From the NCBI RefSeq assembly GCF_002871795.1, contig NZ_PNHL01000001.1, positions 73,803 to 137,802 on the forward strand: a DNA stretch of 64,000 nucleotides. The letters are read 5' to 3'. The position numbers were made by a program, and so were the translations under genes. This DNA is from Brachybacterium sp. UMB0905. Lineage in GTDB: Bacteria; Actinomycetota; Actinomycetes; Actinomycetales; Dermabacteraceae. The notes under the pieces were generated by a model. The model made no database searches. It had not been told where the DNA came from and saw only the letters and a list, made by a program, of their open reading frames with translations. Below, piece after piece: positions 7,048-15,722 of this stretch; positions within the stretch are counted from its first letter, which is position 1, and the number at the start of each line of letters is the position of its first letter.

Positions 7048-9755
7048 CCACGTACGTCTACCCCTTCAGCGCCGGCTCGATGGAGCAGAAGGACCTGCTC
7101 GGCGGCAAGGGCGCGAACCTGGCGGAGATGACTCGGATGGGGCTGCCGGTCCCGCCGGGCTTCACCATCACCACCGAGGCCTGCCGCTACTTCATGCACC
7201 ACGGGGACATTCCCGCGGGACTCACCGAGCAGATCCGCCTGCAGCTCATCGGCGTGGAAGAGGCCATCGGCCGCCGCTTCGGCGACCCGCACGAGCCGCT
7301 GCTGGTGTCCGTGCGCTCCGGGGCCGCGCGCTCCATGCCCGGGATGATGGAGACGGTGCTGAACGTCGGGCTGAACGATGAGACGGTGCACGGGCTTGCC
7401 GCGATGGCCGGCGGCGACGAGCGGTTCGCGATGGACTCCTACCGGCGGCTGCTGCAGATGTTCGGCCGCACCGTGCAGGACATCGACGCGGACCTCTTCG
7501 AGGAGGTCCTGGACCGCCAGAAGGCCGAGCGCGGCGTGGCCACCGACGTGGAGCTGTCGGCCGCGGACATGGCGCGCGTGGTCGAGGAGTTCAAGGCGAT
7601 CATCCGCCGGGAGACCGGGGAGGATTTCCCGCAGGATCCGCACGAGCAGCTGCATCGGTCGATGCTCGCGGTGTTCCGCTCCTGGAACGCGCCGCGCGCG
7701 ATCGTGTTCCGCAACGCCGAGCGGATCTCGCATGAGTCCGGCACCGCGGTGAACATCGGCGCGATGGTGTTCGGCAACCTCGATGAGGACTCCGCGACCG
7801 GCGTCGGCTTCACGCGCGACCCCGCCACCGGCGCCCCCGGCATCTACGGCGACTTCCTGGTGCGCGCGCAGGGCGAGGACGTGGTCGCCGGGATCCGCAA
7901 CACCCGCTCCCTCCCCGAGCTCGAACAGGTCATGCCGGAGGTGTATGCCCAGCTCAGCGGCATCATGGAGCAGCTCGAGGAGCACTACCGGGACCTGTGC
8001 GATATCGAGTTCACCGTCGAGTCCGGGACCCTGTGGATGCTGCAGACCCGGGTGGGCAAACGCACCGCCGCGGCGGCGTTCCGCATCGCCGCAACCCTCG
8101 TCGAGGAGGGCACGATCAGCGCGGAGGAAGCTCTGACCAGGGTGTCCGGCGCGGAGCTGACGCGGCTGATGTTCCCGCACTTCGCCCCGGATCCCGGCCG
8201 ACGGGCCATCGCCCGCGGCATGAACGCCTCCCCCGGAGCGGCCGTCGGTCCCCTGGCCTTCACGAACGAAGAGGCCGAAGCCGCCCAGCGGGACGGCACC
8301 CCCGCGATCCTGGTGCGTCGCGAGACCAACCCCGACGACCTGGCCGGCATGATCGCCGCCGCCGGGGTGCTGACCGCCCGCGGCGGCCGCACCAGCCACG
8401 CCGCTGTGGTGGCGCGCGGGCTCGGCCGCACCTGCGTGGTGGGGGTGGAGGCCCTCGAGGTCGACGAGGCCGACGGAGTGATCCGCCTGAACGGGGAGAT
8501 CGCGGCCCGACGGGGCGATGAGATCTCCATCGATGGCACCACCGGGGAGGTGTTCCTCGGGGCGCAGCCGGTCGAGCCCTCCGATGTGGCGCGGTACCTC
8601 AGCGGTGAGGTGACGGTGGAGCAGGCCGCCGCCGGGGAGGCCGGGGAGCTTGTGCAGGCGGTGCACCTGCTGATGGGGGTCGCGGACCGGGTGCGGCGCC
8701 TGCGGGTGCGCGCCAACGCCGACACCCCCGAAGATGCGGCGCGAGCCCGCGACATGGGCGCCGAGGGCATCGGCCTGGCCCGCACCGAGCACATGTTCCT
8801 CGGGGACCGTCGGCCCCTCGTAGAGGCCCTCATCCTCGCTGCCACCCCCGGGGAGCGGCAGGTGGCGCTCGATGCGCTGCTGCCGCTGCAGCGCAGGGAC
8901 TTCCTCGCGCTCATGCAGGAGATGGGCGAGCGGCCGGTGACGATCCGTCTGCTGGATCCGCCGTTGCACGAGTTCCTGCCGGATATCACCGAGCTGTCGG
9001 TGCGGATCGCCCGCGCGGAGGAGCACGAGGGCGCCACCGAGCATGATCTGCGGCTGCTGGATGCGGTGCGTCGCCTGCACGAGCAGAACCCGATGCTGGG
9101 GCTGCGCGGTGTGCGGCTGGGTCTGTCGATCCCGGGGCTGTACGGCATGCAGGTCCGCGCGATCCTCGAAGCGGAGGCACTCGCGCTCGCCGACGGCGGG
9201 GCGCCGCGCGTGGAGATCATGATCCCGCTGGTCAGCTCCGTGCGGGAGCTGCGGGAGATCAAACAGGAGCTGCTGGCGGTGCGCGATGACGTGCGGCGCG
9301 AAAGCGGCCAGGACCTCACCACCACCATCGGCACCATGATCGAGCTGCCGCGGGCGGCACTTCGGGCCGACGAGATCGCGCAGGAAGCCGAGTTCTTCTC
9401 CTTCGGCACGAACGACCTCACGCAGACCACGTGGGGCTTCAGCCGCGACGACGTGGAGGCCGGGTTCTTCTTCACCTACCGCGACCGCGGGATCCTGCTG
9501 ATCAGTCCGTTCGAGTCGCTGGATCAGTTCGGGGTGGGCGAGCTGGTGCGGATCGGCACCGAGCGCGGCCGCTCCACCCGGCCGGGCCTGAAGGTGGGCG
9601 TGTGCGGCGAGCACGGCGGCGACCCGGCATCGATCCACTTCTTCCACTGGGCGGGCCTGGACTACGTCTCCTGCTCCCCGTTCCGCGTGCCCGTGGCCCG
9701 GCTCGAAGCCGGCCGCGCAGCCCTGCTCGAGGAGGAGTTCACCCCGCAGCACTGA
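7044..9755 (+). CDS. ppdK: Pyruvate, phosphate dikinase
   Basis: A 903-residue enzyme, the usual length, that interconverts pyruvate, ATP and phosphate with PEP, AMP and pyrophosphate. Domain order: N-terminal nucleotide-binding domain (GGKGANLAEMTRMGLPVPPGFTI, with SVRSGAARSMPGMMETVLNVG), the phosphohistidine domain (GGRTSHAAVVARG, His about residue 453), then the C-terminal PEP/pyruvate barrel with the catalytic Cys in VGVCGEHGG (about residue 851). The start at 7044 follows AAGGAGG at 7028-7034; an in-frame start at 6951 is less likely. With class II aldolase elsewhere in the window it can serve gluconeogenic PEP formation. It ends facing an SDR gene, with a palindrome between them. Confidence 0.95.
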   Translation: MTTYVYPFSAGSMEQKDLLGGKGANLAEMTRMGLPVPPGFTITTEACRYFMHHGDIPAGLTEQIRLQLIGVEEAIGRRFGDPHEPLLVSVRSGAARSMPGMMETVLNVGLNDETVHGLAAMAGGDERFAMDSYRRLLQMFGRTVQDIDADLFEEVLDRQKAERGVATDVELSAADMARVVEEFKAIIRRETGEDFPQDPHEQLHRSMLAVFRSWNAPRAIVFRNAERISHESGTAVNIGAMVFGNLDEDSATGVGFTRDPATGAPGIYGDFLVRAQGEDVVAGIRNTRSLPELEQVMPEVYAQLSGIMEQLEEHYRDLCDIEFTVESGTLWMLQTRVGKRTAAAAFRIAATLVEEGTISAEEALTRVSGAELTRLMFPHFAPDPGRRAIARGMNASPGAAVGPLAFTNEEAEAAQRDGTPAILVRRETNPDDLAGMIAAAGVLTARGGRTSHAAVVARGLGRTCVVGVEALEVDEADGVIRLNGEIAARRGDEISIDGTTGEVFLGAQPVEPSDVARYLSGEVTVEQAAAGEAGELVQAVHLLMGVADRVRRLRVRANADTPEDAARARDMGAEGIGLARTEHMFLGDRRPLVEALILAATPGERQVALDALLPLQRRDFLALMQEMGERPVTIRLLDPPLHEFLPDITELSVRIARAEEHEGATEHDLRLLDAVRRLHEQNPMLGLRGVRLGLSIPGLYGMQVRAILEAEALALADGGAPRVEIMIPLVSSVRELREIKQELLAVRDDVRRESGQDLTTTIGTMIELPRAALRADEIAQEAEFFSFGTNDLTQTTWGFSRDDVEAGFFFTYRDRGILLISPFESLDQFGVGELVRIGTERGRSTRPGLKVGVCGEHGGDPASIHFFHWAGLDYVSCSPFRVPVARLEAGRAALLEEEFTPQH

Positions 9756-9793
9756 GACGTGGCGCGGGCGCCCGCCCAGCTCCCTTCATCACG

Positions 9794-9850
9794 CGCTCCG
9801 CGCTTTTCCAGGCATCCGCGGCCCGAACATGCCCGGAAAAGTGCGAAGCG
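9794..9850. terminator. 57-bp palindrome (element A) between ppdK and the SDR gene
   Basis: Two 23-base arms flank an 11-base loop; the distal arms read CGCTYCGCRCTTTTCC and the loop-proximal arms GGCAT and ATGCC. It lies between convergent genes, so it could end both transcripts. The loop and inner arms match the palindromes at 27561 and 29090. Confidence 0.7.
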
Positions 9851-9871
9851 GCGAGAAGGCGGCGCTCCGCC

Positions 9872-10594
9872 TCAGCGCGGGCGCACGGAAAGGGTGTCGA
9901 TGCTGGCGTCGGGCGGCAGGCGCAGCGCGAGCCCCACGGTCACCGCGACCGTCGCGGGCTTCATGTAGTCGTCCTCACGGTACTCGCCACGCTCAAAAGA
10001 GCGCAGTTCACGCTGCATATCGGTGGCAACCCGACCGGGGTGCAAGGAGCTGACGCGCACCCCGTGCTCATGCTCCTCGATCCGCAGTGCGTCTGTGAAC
10101 GCCCGCAGCGCGAACTTCGAGGCCGAGTACGCGCCACCCCCGGATCCGGCCCGGAAGCCGGAGCCGGAGTTGATGGTCACGACGGTCCCGCGGGCCTGCC
10201 GCAGCGCCGGAAGCAGCAGGCGCGTCAGCTCCGCGACCGCCACCACGTTGACGGCGAAGGACCGCGTCCACTCCCCCGCCGACAGATCCTCGACGGTGCC
10301 GCTGACCAGGATTCCTGCAGAGTGCACCACCCCGGCAAGGCCCTCCGGCAGCTCCAGGGCCGCAACCGCCCGGCCCAAGGCGTCCACATCCGTGAGGTCC
10401 GCGGCGAAAGGTTCGGCTGAGGGGAACGCTGAGGCGAGATCAGCGAGCATATCCGCATCGCGCCCGCCCAAGATGAGGTGATGGTCAGCGGCGAGCTCAT
10501 CGGCGATCGCTCGGCCGATGCCGCGGCTCGCACCGGTGATGAGAACGGCGGGTCGACGGGTCGTGGGCACGGGATCAGCGTCGGTGATGCTCAT
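9872..10594 (-). CDS. Short-chain dehydrogenase/reductase
   Basis: A classical SDR of 240 residues. TGASRGIG binds the nucleotide near the N-terminus, VHSAGIL is the NAG-like motif, INSGSGF carries the catalytic Ser region, and AYSASKFA gives the Tyr-x3-Lys pair. The start at 10594 is supported by CAGACT six bases upstream (10601-10606), a leaderless-type promoter; a longer frame to 10966 is an artefact. Substrate unknown. It stands alone, convergent with ppdK. Confidence 0.9.
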   Translation of the reverse strand: MSITDADPVPTTRRPAVLITGASRGIGRAIADELAADHHLILGGRDADMLADLASAFPSAEPFAADLTDVDALGRAVAALELPEGLAGVVHSAGILVSGTVEDLSAGEWTRSFAVNVVAVAELTRLLLPALRQARGTVVTINSGSGFRAGSGGGAYSASKFALRAFTDALRIEEHEHGVRVSSLHPGRVATDMQRELRSFERGEYREDDYMKPATVAVTVGLALRLPPDASIDTLSVRPR

Positions 10595-10641
10595 GCCTCG
10601 AGTCTGGCACGCCCCCGTCGGCCCCGCGATGGGGGCATGCG

Positions 10642-11628
10642 ATGGGACCCGGGAGGGGACTTCGCGATGGGACCCGCGGTGGATGGGACCATGGGGAGGT
10701 GCGCACCCCCGAACCTCCCGGCTCTGGCCCCGCCGCCGTCCCGCCAGCCGACAGCGCCGGCAGCACCCCGGCCACCGGCGCCGACGCGAGCCGCGGCATG
10801 GACGCCGATTCCCGGGACCGGGCCGACGCCGGCTCCCGAGGTCAGGCCGACGCGAGCCTCCCGACCAGCACCTCCCCCACCCCGAACCGACGCCTGCTGG
10901 GCGCCGAAGTGGTGATCGTGCTCGCGCTGTCGCTGGGGCGCAGCGCCGTGTATTCGCTGCTCGCACTGCTGCAGGCCCTCGCGGCGGGGCCGCTGAAGGG
11001 GCAATCCACGGCGCTGAATCCTTCCCGCGACCCCAGCCCCTGGTGGGATCTGCTGCAGCAGCTGCTGTCGATCACGTTCACGCTCATGCCCGTGGCGCTC
11101 GTGATCCTGCTGGTCACGCTCACCGCGGGGTCGCTGCGGCAGGCGCTCGCGGATCTGGGGCTCGCCGCGGACCGGCCCGCCCGCGACCTGCTGCACGGGG
11201 TGTTCATCACGGCCGGGATCGGCATCCCGGGCCTGGCGATCTACTACACCGGGCGCGCCCTCGGGCTGACCGTGGAGGTGATCCCCGCGGCGCTGGACAC
11301 GTACTGGTGGACGGTGCCGGTGCTGATCCTCCACGCGCTGAAGAACGCGCTGCTCGAAGAGGTCGTGGTGGTGGGCTACCTGTACCGGCGCCTCGAGGCG
11401 ATCGGGTGGACGCCCCGGCGCATCATCATCGCCTCGGCGGTGCTGCGCGGGGCGTACCACACGTATCAGGGCATCGGCCCGGGGCTTGCGAACCTCGTGA
11501 TGGGGCTGCTGTTCGGGGAGTGGTTCCGACGCACCGGGCGCACCCTGCCGCTGGTCATCGCCCACACCCTGCTGGATGTCGTGGCGTTCGTGGGGTACGC
11601 GCTGCTGCGCGATGTGCTGCCGCTGTGA
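10642..11628 (+). CDS. CPBP-family intramembrane metalloprotease
   Basis: A multi-pass membrane protein with the Abi/CPBP fold. Motif 1 is ALKNALLEEVVVVGYLYRR (Glu-Glu), motif 2 is LRGAYHTYQG and motif 3 is VIAHTLLD. These supply the presumed metal ligands. The first 90 residues are Gly/Pro/Ala-rich with no structure, and the true start is uncertain: GTG 10699 and ATG 10798 are in frame and possible. CPBP proteins process membrane-bound substrates or prenylated peptides; the target here is unknown. Direct repeats of GCGATGGGACCCG lie over the 5' end. Confidence 0.75.
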   Translation: MGPGRGLRDGTRGGWDHGEVRTPEPPGSGPAAVPPADSAGSTPATGADASRGMDADSRDRADAGSRGQADASLPTSTSPTPNRRLLGAEVVIVLALSLGRSAVYSLLALLQALAAGPLKGQSTALNPSRDPSPWWDLLQQLLSITFTLMPVALVILLVTLTAGSLRQALADLGLAADRPARDLLHGVFITAGIGIPGLAIYYTGRALGLTVEVIPAALDTYWWTVPVLILHALKNALLEEVVVVGYLYRRLEAIGWTPRRIIIASAVLRGAYHTYQGIGPGLANLVMGLLFGEWFRRTGRTLPLVIAHTLLDVVAFVGYALLRDVLPL

Positions 11629-11659
11629 TCAGCGGGCGCCGGGCGCCCGTTCTCTCGGT

Positions 11660-11728
11660 TGGCCCGACGGGGCAGACAGGGCGCACCCGATGGGCTGACG
11701 GGGCGCGCCCGACGGGGCAGACGGGTCG
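11660..11728. repeat. 23-bp tandem repeat, three degenerate copies
   Basis: Successive units begin CCCGACGGGGCAGAC, CCCGATGGGCTGACG and CCCGACGGGGCAGAC at about 23-base intervals between convergent genes. Each holds the recurrent octamer or a one-base variant. Confidence 0.7.
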
Positions 11729-11753
11729 GGAGGGCCGAGGGGCCCCGCCGCCG

Positions 11754-12080
11754 TCACAGGACGTAGGGCTCGCCGTCCCCGTCGGACTCCAGCGGCAGAC
11801 CGTCCTCGATCCACGCGCCCATACCGCCGGACACGTCGATCGCGTCGAAGCCGTTGCCGTTCAGCCACTGGGTGACCTGGCGGCTGCGGCCACCGGAGCG
11901 GCAGATGATGTACAGGTCCGCATCGTCCTCGGGCAGCTGGTCGAGGTTCTGCAGCAGGGTGCTGGCGGGCAGGTGCTGGGCGCCCGGCGCATGCCCGGCG
12001 TCCCATTCCTGCTGCTCGCGCACATCCAGCAGATGCGCGCCGTCCGGCACGTCCTTGGGGGTCACGGAGGGAATGTCCAT
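11754..12080 (-). CDS. Rhodanese-like sulfurtransferase
   Basis: A single-domain rhodanese of 108 residues. LLDVREQQEWDAGHAPGA is the substrate-site strand and the active-site loop is CRSGGRSR, with the persulfide-forming Cys first. It probably transfers sulfane sulfur in the cytoplasm; its partner is unknown. The ATG has TACCCT six bases upstream (12087-12092), consistent with leaderless transcription. It is separate from the FtsX-type permease gene that ends at 12127. Confidence 0.9.
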   Translation of the reverse strand: MDIPSVTPKDVPDGAHLLDVREQQEWDAGHAPGAQHLPASTLLQNLDQLPEDDADLYIICRSGGRSRQVTQWLNGNGFDAIDVSGGMGAWIEDGLPLESDGDGEPYVL

Positions 12081-12126
12081 ACCCCCAGGGTACGCACGCC
12101 GCCCAGCGACCGCGGCCCCGCTTGCC

Positions 12127-13479
12127 TCATCCCACCGGTCGCAGCGCGTAGCGGCGCACGAGCGGCGAAGCCACCAGCACTGCGCCGATCACCAGCGCAT
12201 ACGCCCCGACCACGCTCGCGAGGTACTGCACGGCTGCGGCAGGGTTCGCGGTGTTGAACCCGAGCGCCGCGACCACCATGGCGGAGGTTAGGATCGCAAG
12301 CACCGTGCTGAGCACGACGGGCACCGAGATCTCGGCGATGCGGGCGCGGTGCAGCTGCGGCACCTGAGCACCTGCGATGTGCTGACTGCGCAGCACGGGC
12401 GCCTGGTCGATCACGCGCGCGGTCTGGGTGACGCCGGTGGAGACGGCGGCGAGCACCGCGGCGATCCCCAGGGTCAGCACGCCACCGGTCGCAAGCGCCG
12501 TGGTCATCATCGCCTCTTCCGGGGTGGTGGGCTCGGACAGCAGCGACAGGACCGTCAGGAACCCGGCGATGACCAGGGCGAAGGTGATGCCGGAGACGGC
12601 GCGCCAGCCGGCCCGCGGGTCGGCGGCCAGGCGCCGGGCTCCCACCAGCAGCGCCGGGCTCGGGGCGAGGCGGGCGAGGAGCCGCGCGGTGATCCACACG
12701 ACGAAGGGGCCGACGACGTTCAGGCCCGCCACGATCGCGCCGACGAACACGACGGTGACCACGATGACGAACCCCCCGTCGGCCACGTCACCGAACAGTG
12801 CCCCGCCCACCTGGGAGAACACGAGGAAACCGAGCACCGCGGCACCCCAGACGAGCACGCGGATGACGCTCATGCGCACCACGCGGGAGTCTCGGGCCAC
12901 GCCCAGGGGGCTGAGGACCACGCCGGTCAGGGAGATCGCAGCGGAGCCGGAGGCCAGCACCACCACCCCGAGCACGAGCAGCGGGTATGCCCACCAGGGC
13001 ATGAGCAGGTCCGCGGTGGTGAAGGGCGCGATCCCGAAGTCCAGGCGCGACAGCGGCGGGCTGACCAGGATGTGCAGGACGATGCCCACGATGCTGCCCA
13101 GCAGCGCCTGCGCGGCGACGTCGAGCACGGCGATTCCGCCGACCTGCGCGCTGGTGCCGCCGATCAGACGGGTCGTGGCCAGGTCTTTCTCCCGGCGAGC
13201 GAGGGACAGCCGCGCCGCAGAGCCGCCGAGGCCCATGGCGCTCGGGACCAGCAGCACGCAGGCGACGACCGCGCACAGCACGAGGAGGCCGATGATCGAG
13301 CCCTCGCCGGTGCGCGGGATCTGCCCGCCCTCGGGGAGGCGGCCGATGAACGCGGCGGTACCGCCGAGGACGGTCGCGAGGATCGCGGTGGCGGCGGCGA
13401 ACGCGATGATCGGCAGGATGTCGGCGAGAGCGCCGCGACGGCGCAGCAACAATGGGGCGGCTGTGAGCAGGGCGTTCAT
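12127..13479 (-). CDS. FtsX/MacB-type ABC transporter permease
   Basis: A 450-residue membrane protein with eight to ten hydrophobic helices in two halves, the layout of actinobacterial FtsX-like permeases. The start at 13479 overlaps the stop of the ATPase gene (ATGA), which pairs it with that LolD/MacB-type ATPase. Such pairs act as mechanotransmitters or export peptides and lipophilic drugs; there is no periplasmic adaptor here. An in-frame extension to 13653 lies inside the ATPase gene and is rejected. Confidence 0.85.
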   Translation of the reverse strand: MNALLTAAPLLLRRRGALADILPIIAFAAATAILATVLGGTAAFIGRLPEGGQIPRTGEGSIIGLLVLCAVVACVLLVPSAMGLGGSAARLSLARREKDLATTRLIGGTSAQVGGIAVLDVAAQALLGSIVGIVLHILVSPPLSRLDFGIAPFTTADLLMPWWAYPLLVLGVVVLASGSAAISLTGVVLSPLGVARDSRVVRMSVIRVLVWGAAVLGFLVFSQVGGALFGDVADGGFVIVVTVVFVGAIVAGLNVVGPFVVWITARLLARLAPSPALLVGARRLAADPRAGWRAVSGITFALVIAGFLTVLSLLSEPTTPEEAMMTTALATGGVLTLGIAAVLAAVSTGVTQTARVIDQAPVLRSQHIAGAQVPQLHRARIAEISVPVVLSTVLAILTSAMVVAALGFNTANPAAAVQYLASVVGAYALVIGAVLVASPLVRRYALRPVG

Positions 13480-14534
13480 CGGGTCACCTCGGTGGGGTGG
13501 ACGGTGGTGCCAGGGCCGACGGGGGCCATACCGGTCTGAGCCGTGGCAGGGCCGACAGGGGCGTGTCCGACGGGGCCGCGCTGCACCTCCGCGTCGGGCC
13601 GCACGAACTCCTGGGCGATCCGCCCATCGCGCATCGCGACGGTGCGGCGGCATACGGCCGCGACCTGCGGGTCATGCGTGACCATGACGAGCGCCGCGCC
13701 GCTGTCGTGGCAGGAGCTGACCAGCACATCGAGCACGGAATGCCCGGTGGCCTGGTCGAGGGCCCCCGTGGGCTCATCCGCGAACACGACCGACGGGCGG
13801 CCGGCGAGGGCGCGGGCGATCGCGACGCGCTGCGCCTGCCCACCGGACAGCTGGGTGGGTCGACGATCGTGCATGCCCGCCAGTCCCAGGCGGTCCAGCC
13901 AGGCACGCGCCTCCTTCGTCGCGGCGCGACGCGAGGTGCCGCCGAGCATGCGCGGCAGGATCACGTTCTCGAGCGCGGTGAGCTCGGGCAGCAGCTGGCC
14001 GTCCTGGAACACGAAGCCGAAGGCGCTGCGGCGCAGGCGGGTGCGGCGGTGGTCGCTGAGGGAGGCGAGGTCGGTGCCGTCGTGCAGAACGGTGCCGGAG
14101 GTGGGCTGAAGAATCCCGGCGAGGGTGTGCAGCAGCGTGGTCTTGCCGCAGCCGGAAGGGCCCATGACGGCGAGGGAGTCCGCCGCGGCGATGTCGAGGT
14201 CCACGCCGTCCAGCGCGGTGGTGCTGGCACCGTCGCCGCCGTAGACCTTGGTGAGCGCGCGCCCAGCAAGGACCGGCACGAGCCCGATGGGGGCCGGGGC
14301 GGCAGCGGGATGCTGGATCGCAGCGCCGACGGGCTGTGCCGCGGCGTGCGCAGGGTGCACAGCAGCGGGCGCCGAGGCGGCAGCAGGCTGCGCAGCGGCC
14401 GGCACCGCGGCGGACCCGAGGTGCGCAGTGGACGTGGGATGCACAGCTCCCGCGGGCTGCGAGGCGGAGGCGCTCGGGTGTGCGCCTGCTTCGGGGCGGG
14501 CCGAGGAGTGAGAAAGCAGAGGTGCGGTGTTCAT
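13476..14534 (-). CDS. ABC transporter ATP-binding protein, MacB/LolD type
   Basis: Walker A GPSGCGKTT, Q-loop in FVFQDGQLLPELTALENV, signature LSGGQAQR and Walker B VVFADEPTGALD define a LolD/MacB-type ATPase. It is unusual in having about 88 residues of Ala/His/Pro-rich sequence before the ABC domain and about 35 residues of PVGP-rich tail after it, giving 352 residues instead of about 230. Both tails carry the GC-rich octamer at DNA level (for example 13513, 13567, 14327). A shorter start near 14270 is possible. It forms an operon with the permease that follows. Confidence 0.9.
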   Translation of the reverse strand: MNTAPLLSHSSARPEAGAHPSASASQPAGAVHPTSTAHLGSAAVPAAAQPAAASAPAAVHPAHAAAQPVGAAIQHPAAAPAPIGLVPVLAGRALTKVYGGDGASTTALDGVDLDIAAADSLAVMGPSGCGKTTLLHTLAGILQPTSGTVLHDGTDLASLSDHRRTRLRRSAFGFVFQDGQLLPELTALENVILPRMLGGTSRRAATKEARAWLDRLGLAGMHDRRPTQLSGGQAQRVAIARALAGRPSVVFADEPTGALDQATGHSVLDVLVSSCHDSGAALVMVTHDPQVAAVCRRTVAMRDGRIAQEFVRPDAEVQRGPVGHAPVGPATAQTGMAPVGPGTTVHPTEVTR

Positions 14535-14727
14535 GGCCCCACCATCTCGCCGGGCCCGGGCCTGGCGCGTCGGCCCGCGGCATCATCCTGCGTCGGCGGT
14601 GTCATCCCCCAGTCGGACCCGCCCCGTCGGCCTCCTCATCCCTGCCCTGTGGGGCGCGCCACCGCCCCAGCCGCTGCCCTGCCCGCCCTTCCGATCGGGC
14701 CCCACGCGGAGCACAGCCCGCACAACG

Positions 14728-14788
14728 CGATCCGGCTACGTTCTAGTGGGAATAGCAGGGGTATTCCCACGGAAACGTAGCCGGATCG
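14728..14788. repeat. 61-bp palindrome (element D)
   Basis: Outer arms CGATCCGGCTACGTT and its exact complement (15 bp), a 4-base mismatched bulge, inner arms TGGGAATA and TATTCCCA, and a 7-base loop. It is notably AT-richer in the centre than its surroundings. The sequence differs from elements A-C but the size is similar. Confidence 0.9.
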
Positions 14789-14856
14789 GGGCAGGGGTGC
14801 CGGATCGAGGCAGGGGTGCCGGATTGGGGCAGGGGTGCCGGATCGGGTCAGGGGCC
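14781..14856. repeat. 19-bp tandem array, four copies
   Basis: Copies begin at 14781, 14800, 14819 and 14838 with consensus CCGGATCGGGGCAGGGGTG. The first copy starts inside the right arm of element D, so the array may have grown from the palindrome edge. Confidence 0.9.
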
Positions 14857-14870
14857 GCCAGGTCACGTCA

Positions 14871-14898
14871 GGCGCTGCAGGTGATGCGCCGCAGCGCC
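14871..14898 (-). terminator. Hairpin after pstB
   Basis: GGCGCTGC and GCAGCGCC are separated by 12 bases immediately downstream of the pstB stop. It fits a terminator for the pst operon; no U-tract follows. Confidence 0.45.
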
Positions 14899-14905
14899 AG
14901 CACGA

Positions 14906-15691
14906 TCACCCGAAGCGGCCGGAGATGTAGTCCTCGGTCTCCTTGTTGCTCGGGTTGGTGAACATCTTCTCGGTGTCATCGATCTCGATGAGATGCCCCG
15001 GCTTGCCGGTCCCGGCGATGTTGAAGAACCCGGTGCGGTCGGACACACGCGAGGCCTGCTGCATGTTGTGAGTCACGATCACGATCGTGTACTGCTCCTT
15101 GAGCTCGTGGATCAGATCCTCAATCGCGAGCGTGGAGATCGGATCCAGCGCGGAGCACGGCTCGTCCATGAGGACCACCTCGGGCTTGACCGCGATGGTG
15201 CGGGCGATGCACAGGCGCTGCTGCTGACCGCCCGAGAGCCCCAGGCCCGGCTTGTCCAGGCGGTCCTTGACCTCGTCCCACAGGTTCGCGCCGCGCAGGG
15301 AAGCCTCCATGAGCTCCTCCTGGTCCGCCTTTGACATGCGGGTGCTGTTGAGCTTCACACCCGCCAGCACGTTGTCGCGGATCGACATGGTGGGGAACGG
15401 GTTGGGCTTCTGGAACACCATGCCGACGCGGCGGCGCACGTTGACCGGGTCGATGCCGGGGCCGTAGATGTTGCGGCCGTCGATCTCCACCAGGCCCTTC
15501 GCGTACGCGCCGGGGATGACCTCGTGCATACGGTTCAGGGTGCGCAGGAAGGTGGACTTGCCGCAGCCGGAGGGGCCGATCAGCGCCGTCACCGAGCGCG
15601 GGTGGATCTGGACGTTGACGTCCTCGACCGCCAGGAAGTCCCCGTAGTAGATGTTGAGGTTCTCGACGTTGATGGGCATCGGAGCTGCCAT
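14906..15691 (-). CDS. pstB: Phosphate ABC transporter ATP-binding protein
   Basis: A 261-residue PstB. Walker A is GPSGCGKST, the signature [14 protein letters not shown], and Walker [14 protein letters not shown], the last being diagnostic of PstB. It powers high-affinity phosphate import through PstA and PstC. It is the last gene of pstS-pstC-pstA-pstB, 31 bases after pstA, with a good ribosome site (GAAAGGA) upstream. No phoU lies next to it, unlike many operons. Confidence 0.97.
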   Translation of the reverse strand: MAAPMPINVENLNIYYGDFLAVEDVNVQIHPRSVTALIGPSGCGKSTFLRTLNRMHEVIPGAYAKGLVEIDGRNIYGPGIDPVNVRRRVGMVFQKPNPFPTMSIRDNVLAGVKLNSTRMSKADQEELMEASLRGANLWDEVKDRLDKPGLGLSGGQQQRLCIARTIAVKPEVVLMDEPCSALDPISTLAIEDLIHELKEQYTIVIVTHNMQQASRVSDRTGFFNIAGTGKPGHLIEIDDTEKMFTNPSNKETEDYISGRFG

Positions 15692-15722
15692 CGAAGGTCC
15701 TTTCGGTGCTGGGACGGCCGGC

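Larger units (their letters stand above)
14535..14905. other. Gene-free stretch between the ABC operon and pstB
   Basis: No credible gene is seen in these 371 bases. They hold a 61-bp palindrome, a four-copy 19-bp array and a hairpin after pstB, listed separately, plus one CCCGTCGG copy near 14627. Confidence 0.7.

Noticed and set aside
6399..9752. 1,117-residue minus-strand reading frame opposite ppdK
   Set aside because: It is an antisense frame kept open by high GC at third codon positions; its product has no domain and ppdK is certain.
14781..14856. CRISPR-like array of four repeats
   Set aside because: The 19-bp units are contiguous with no spacers and no cas genes are near.
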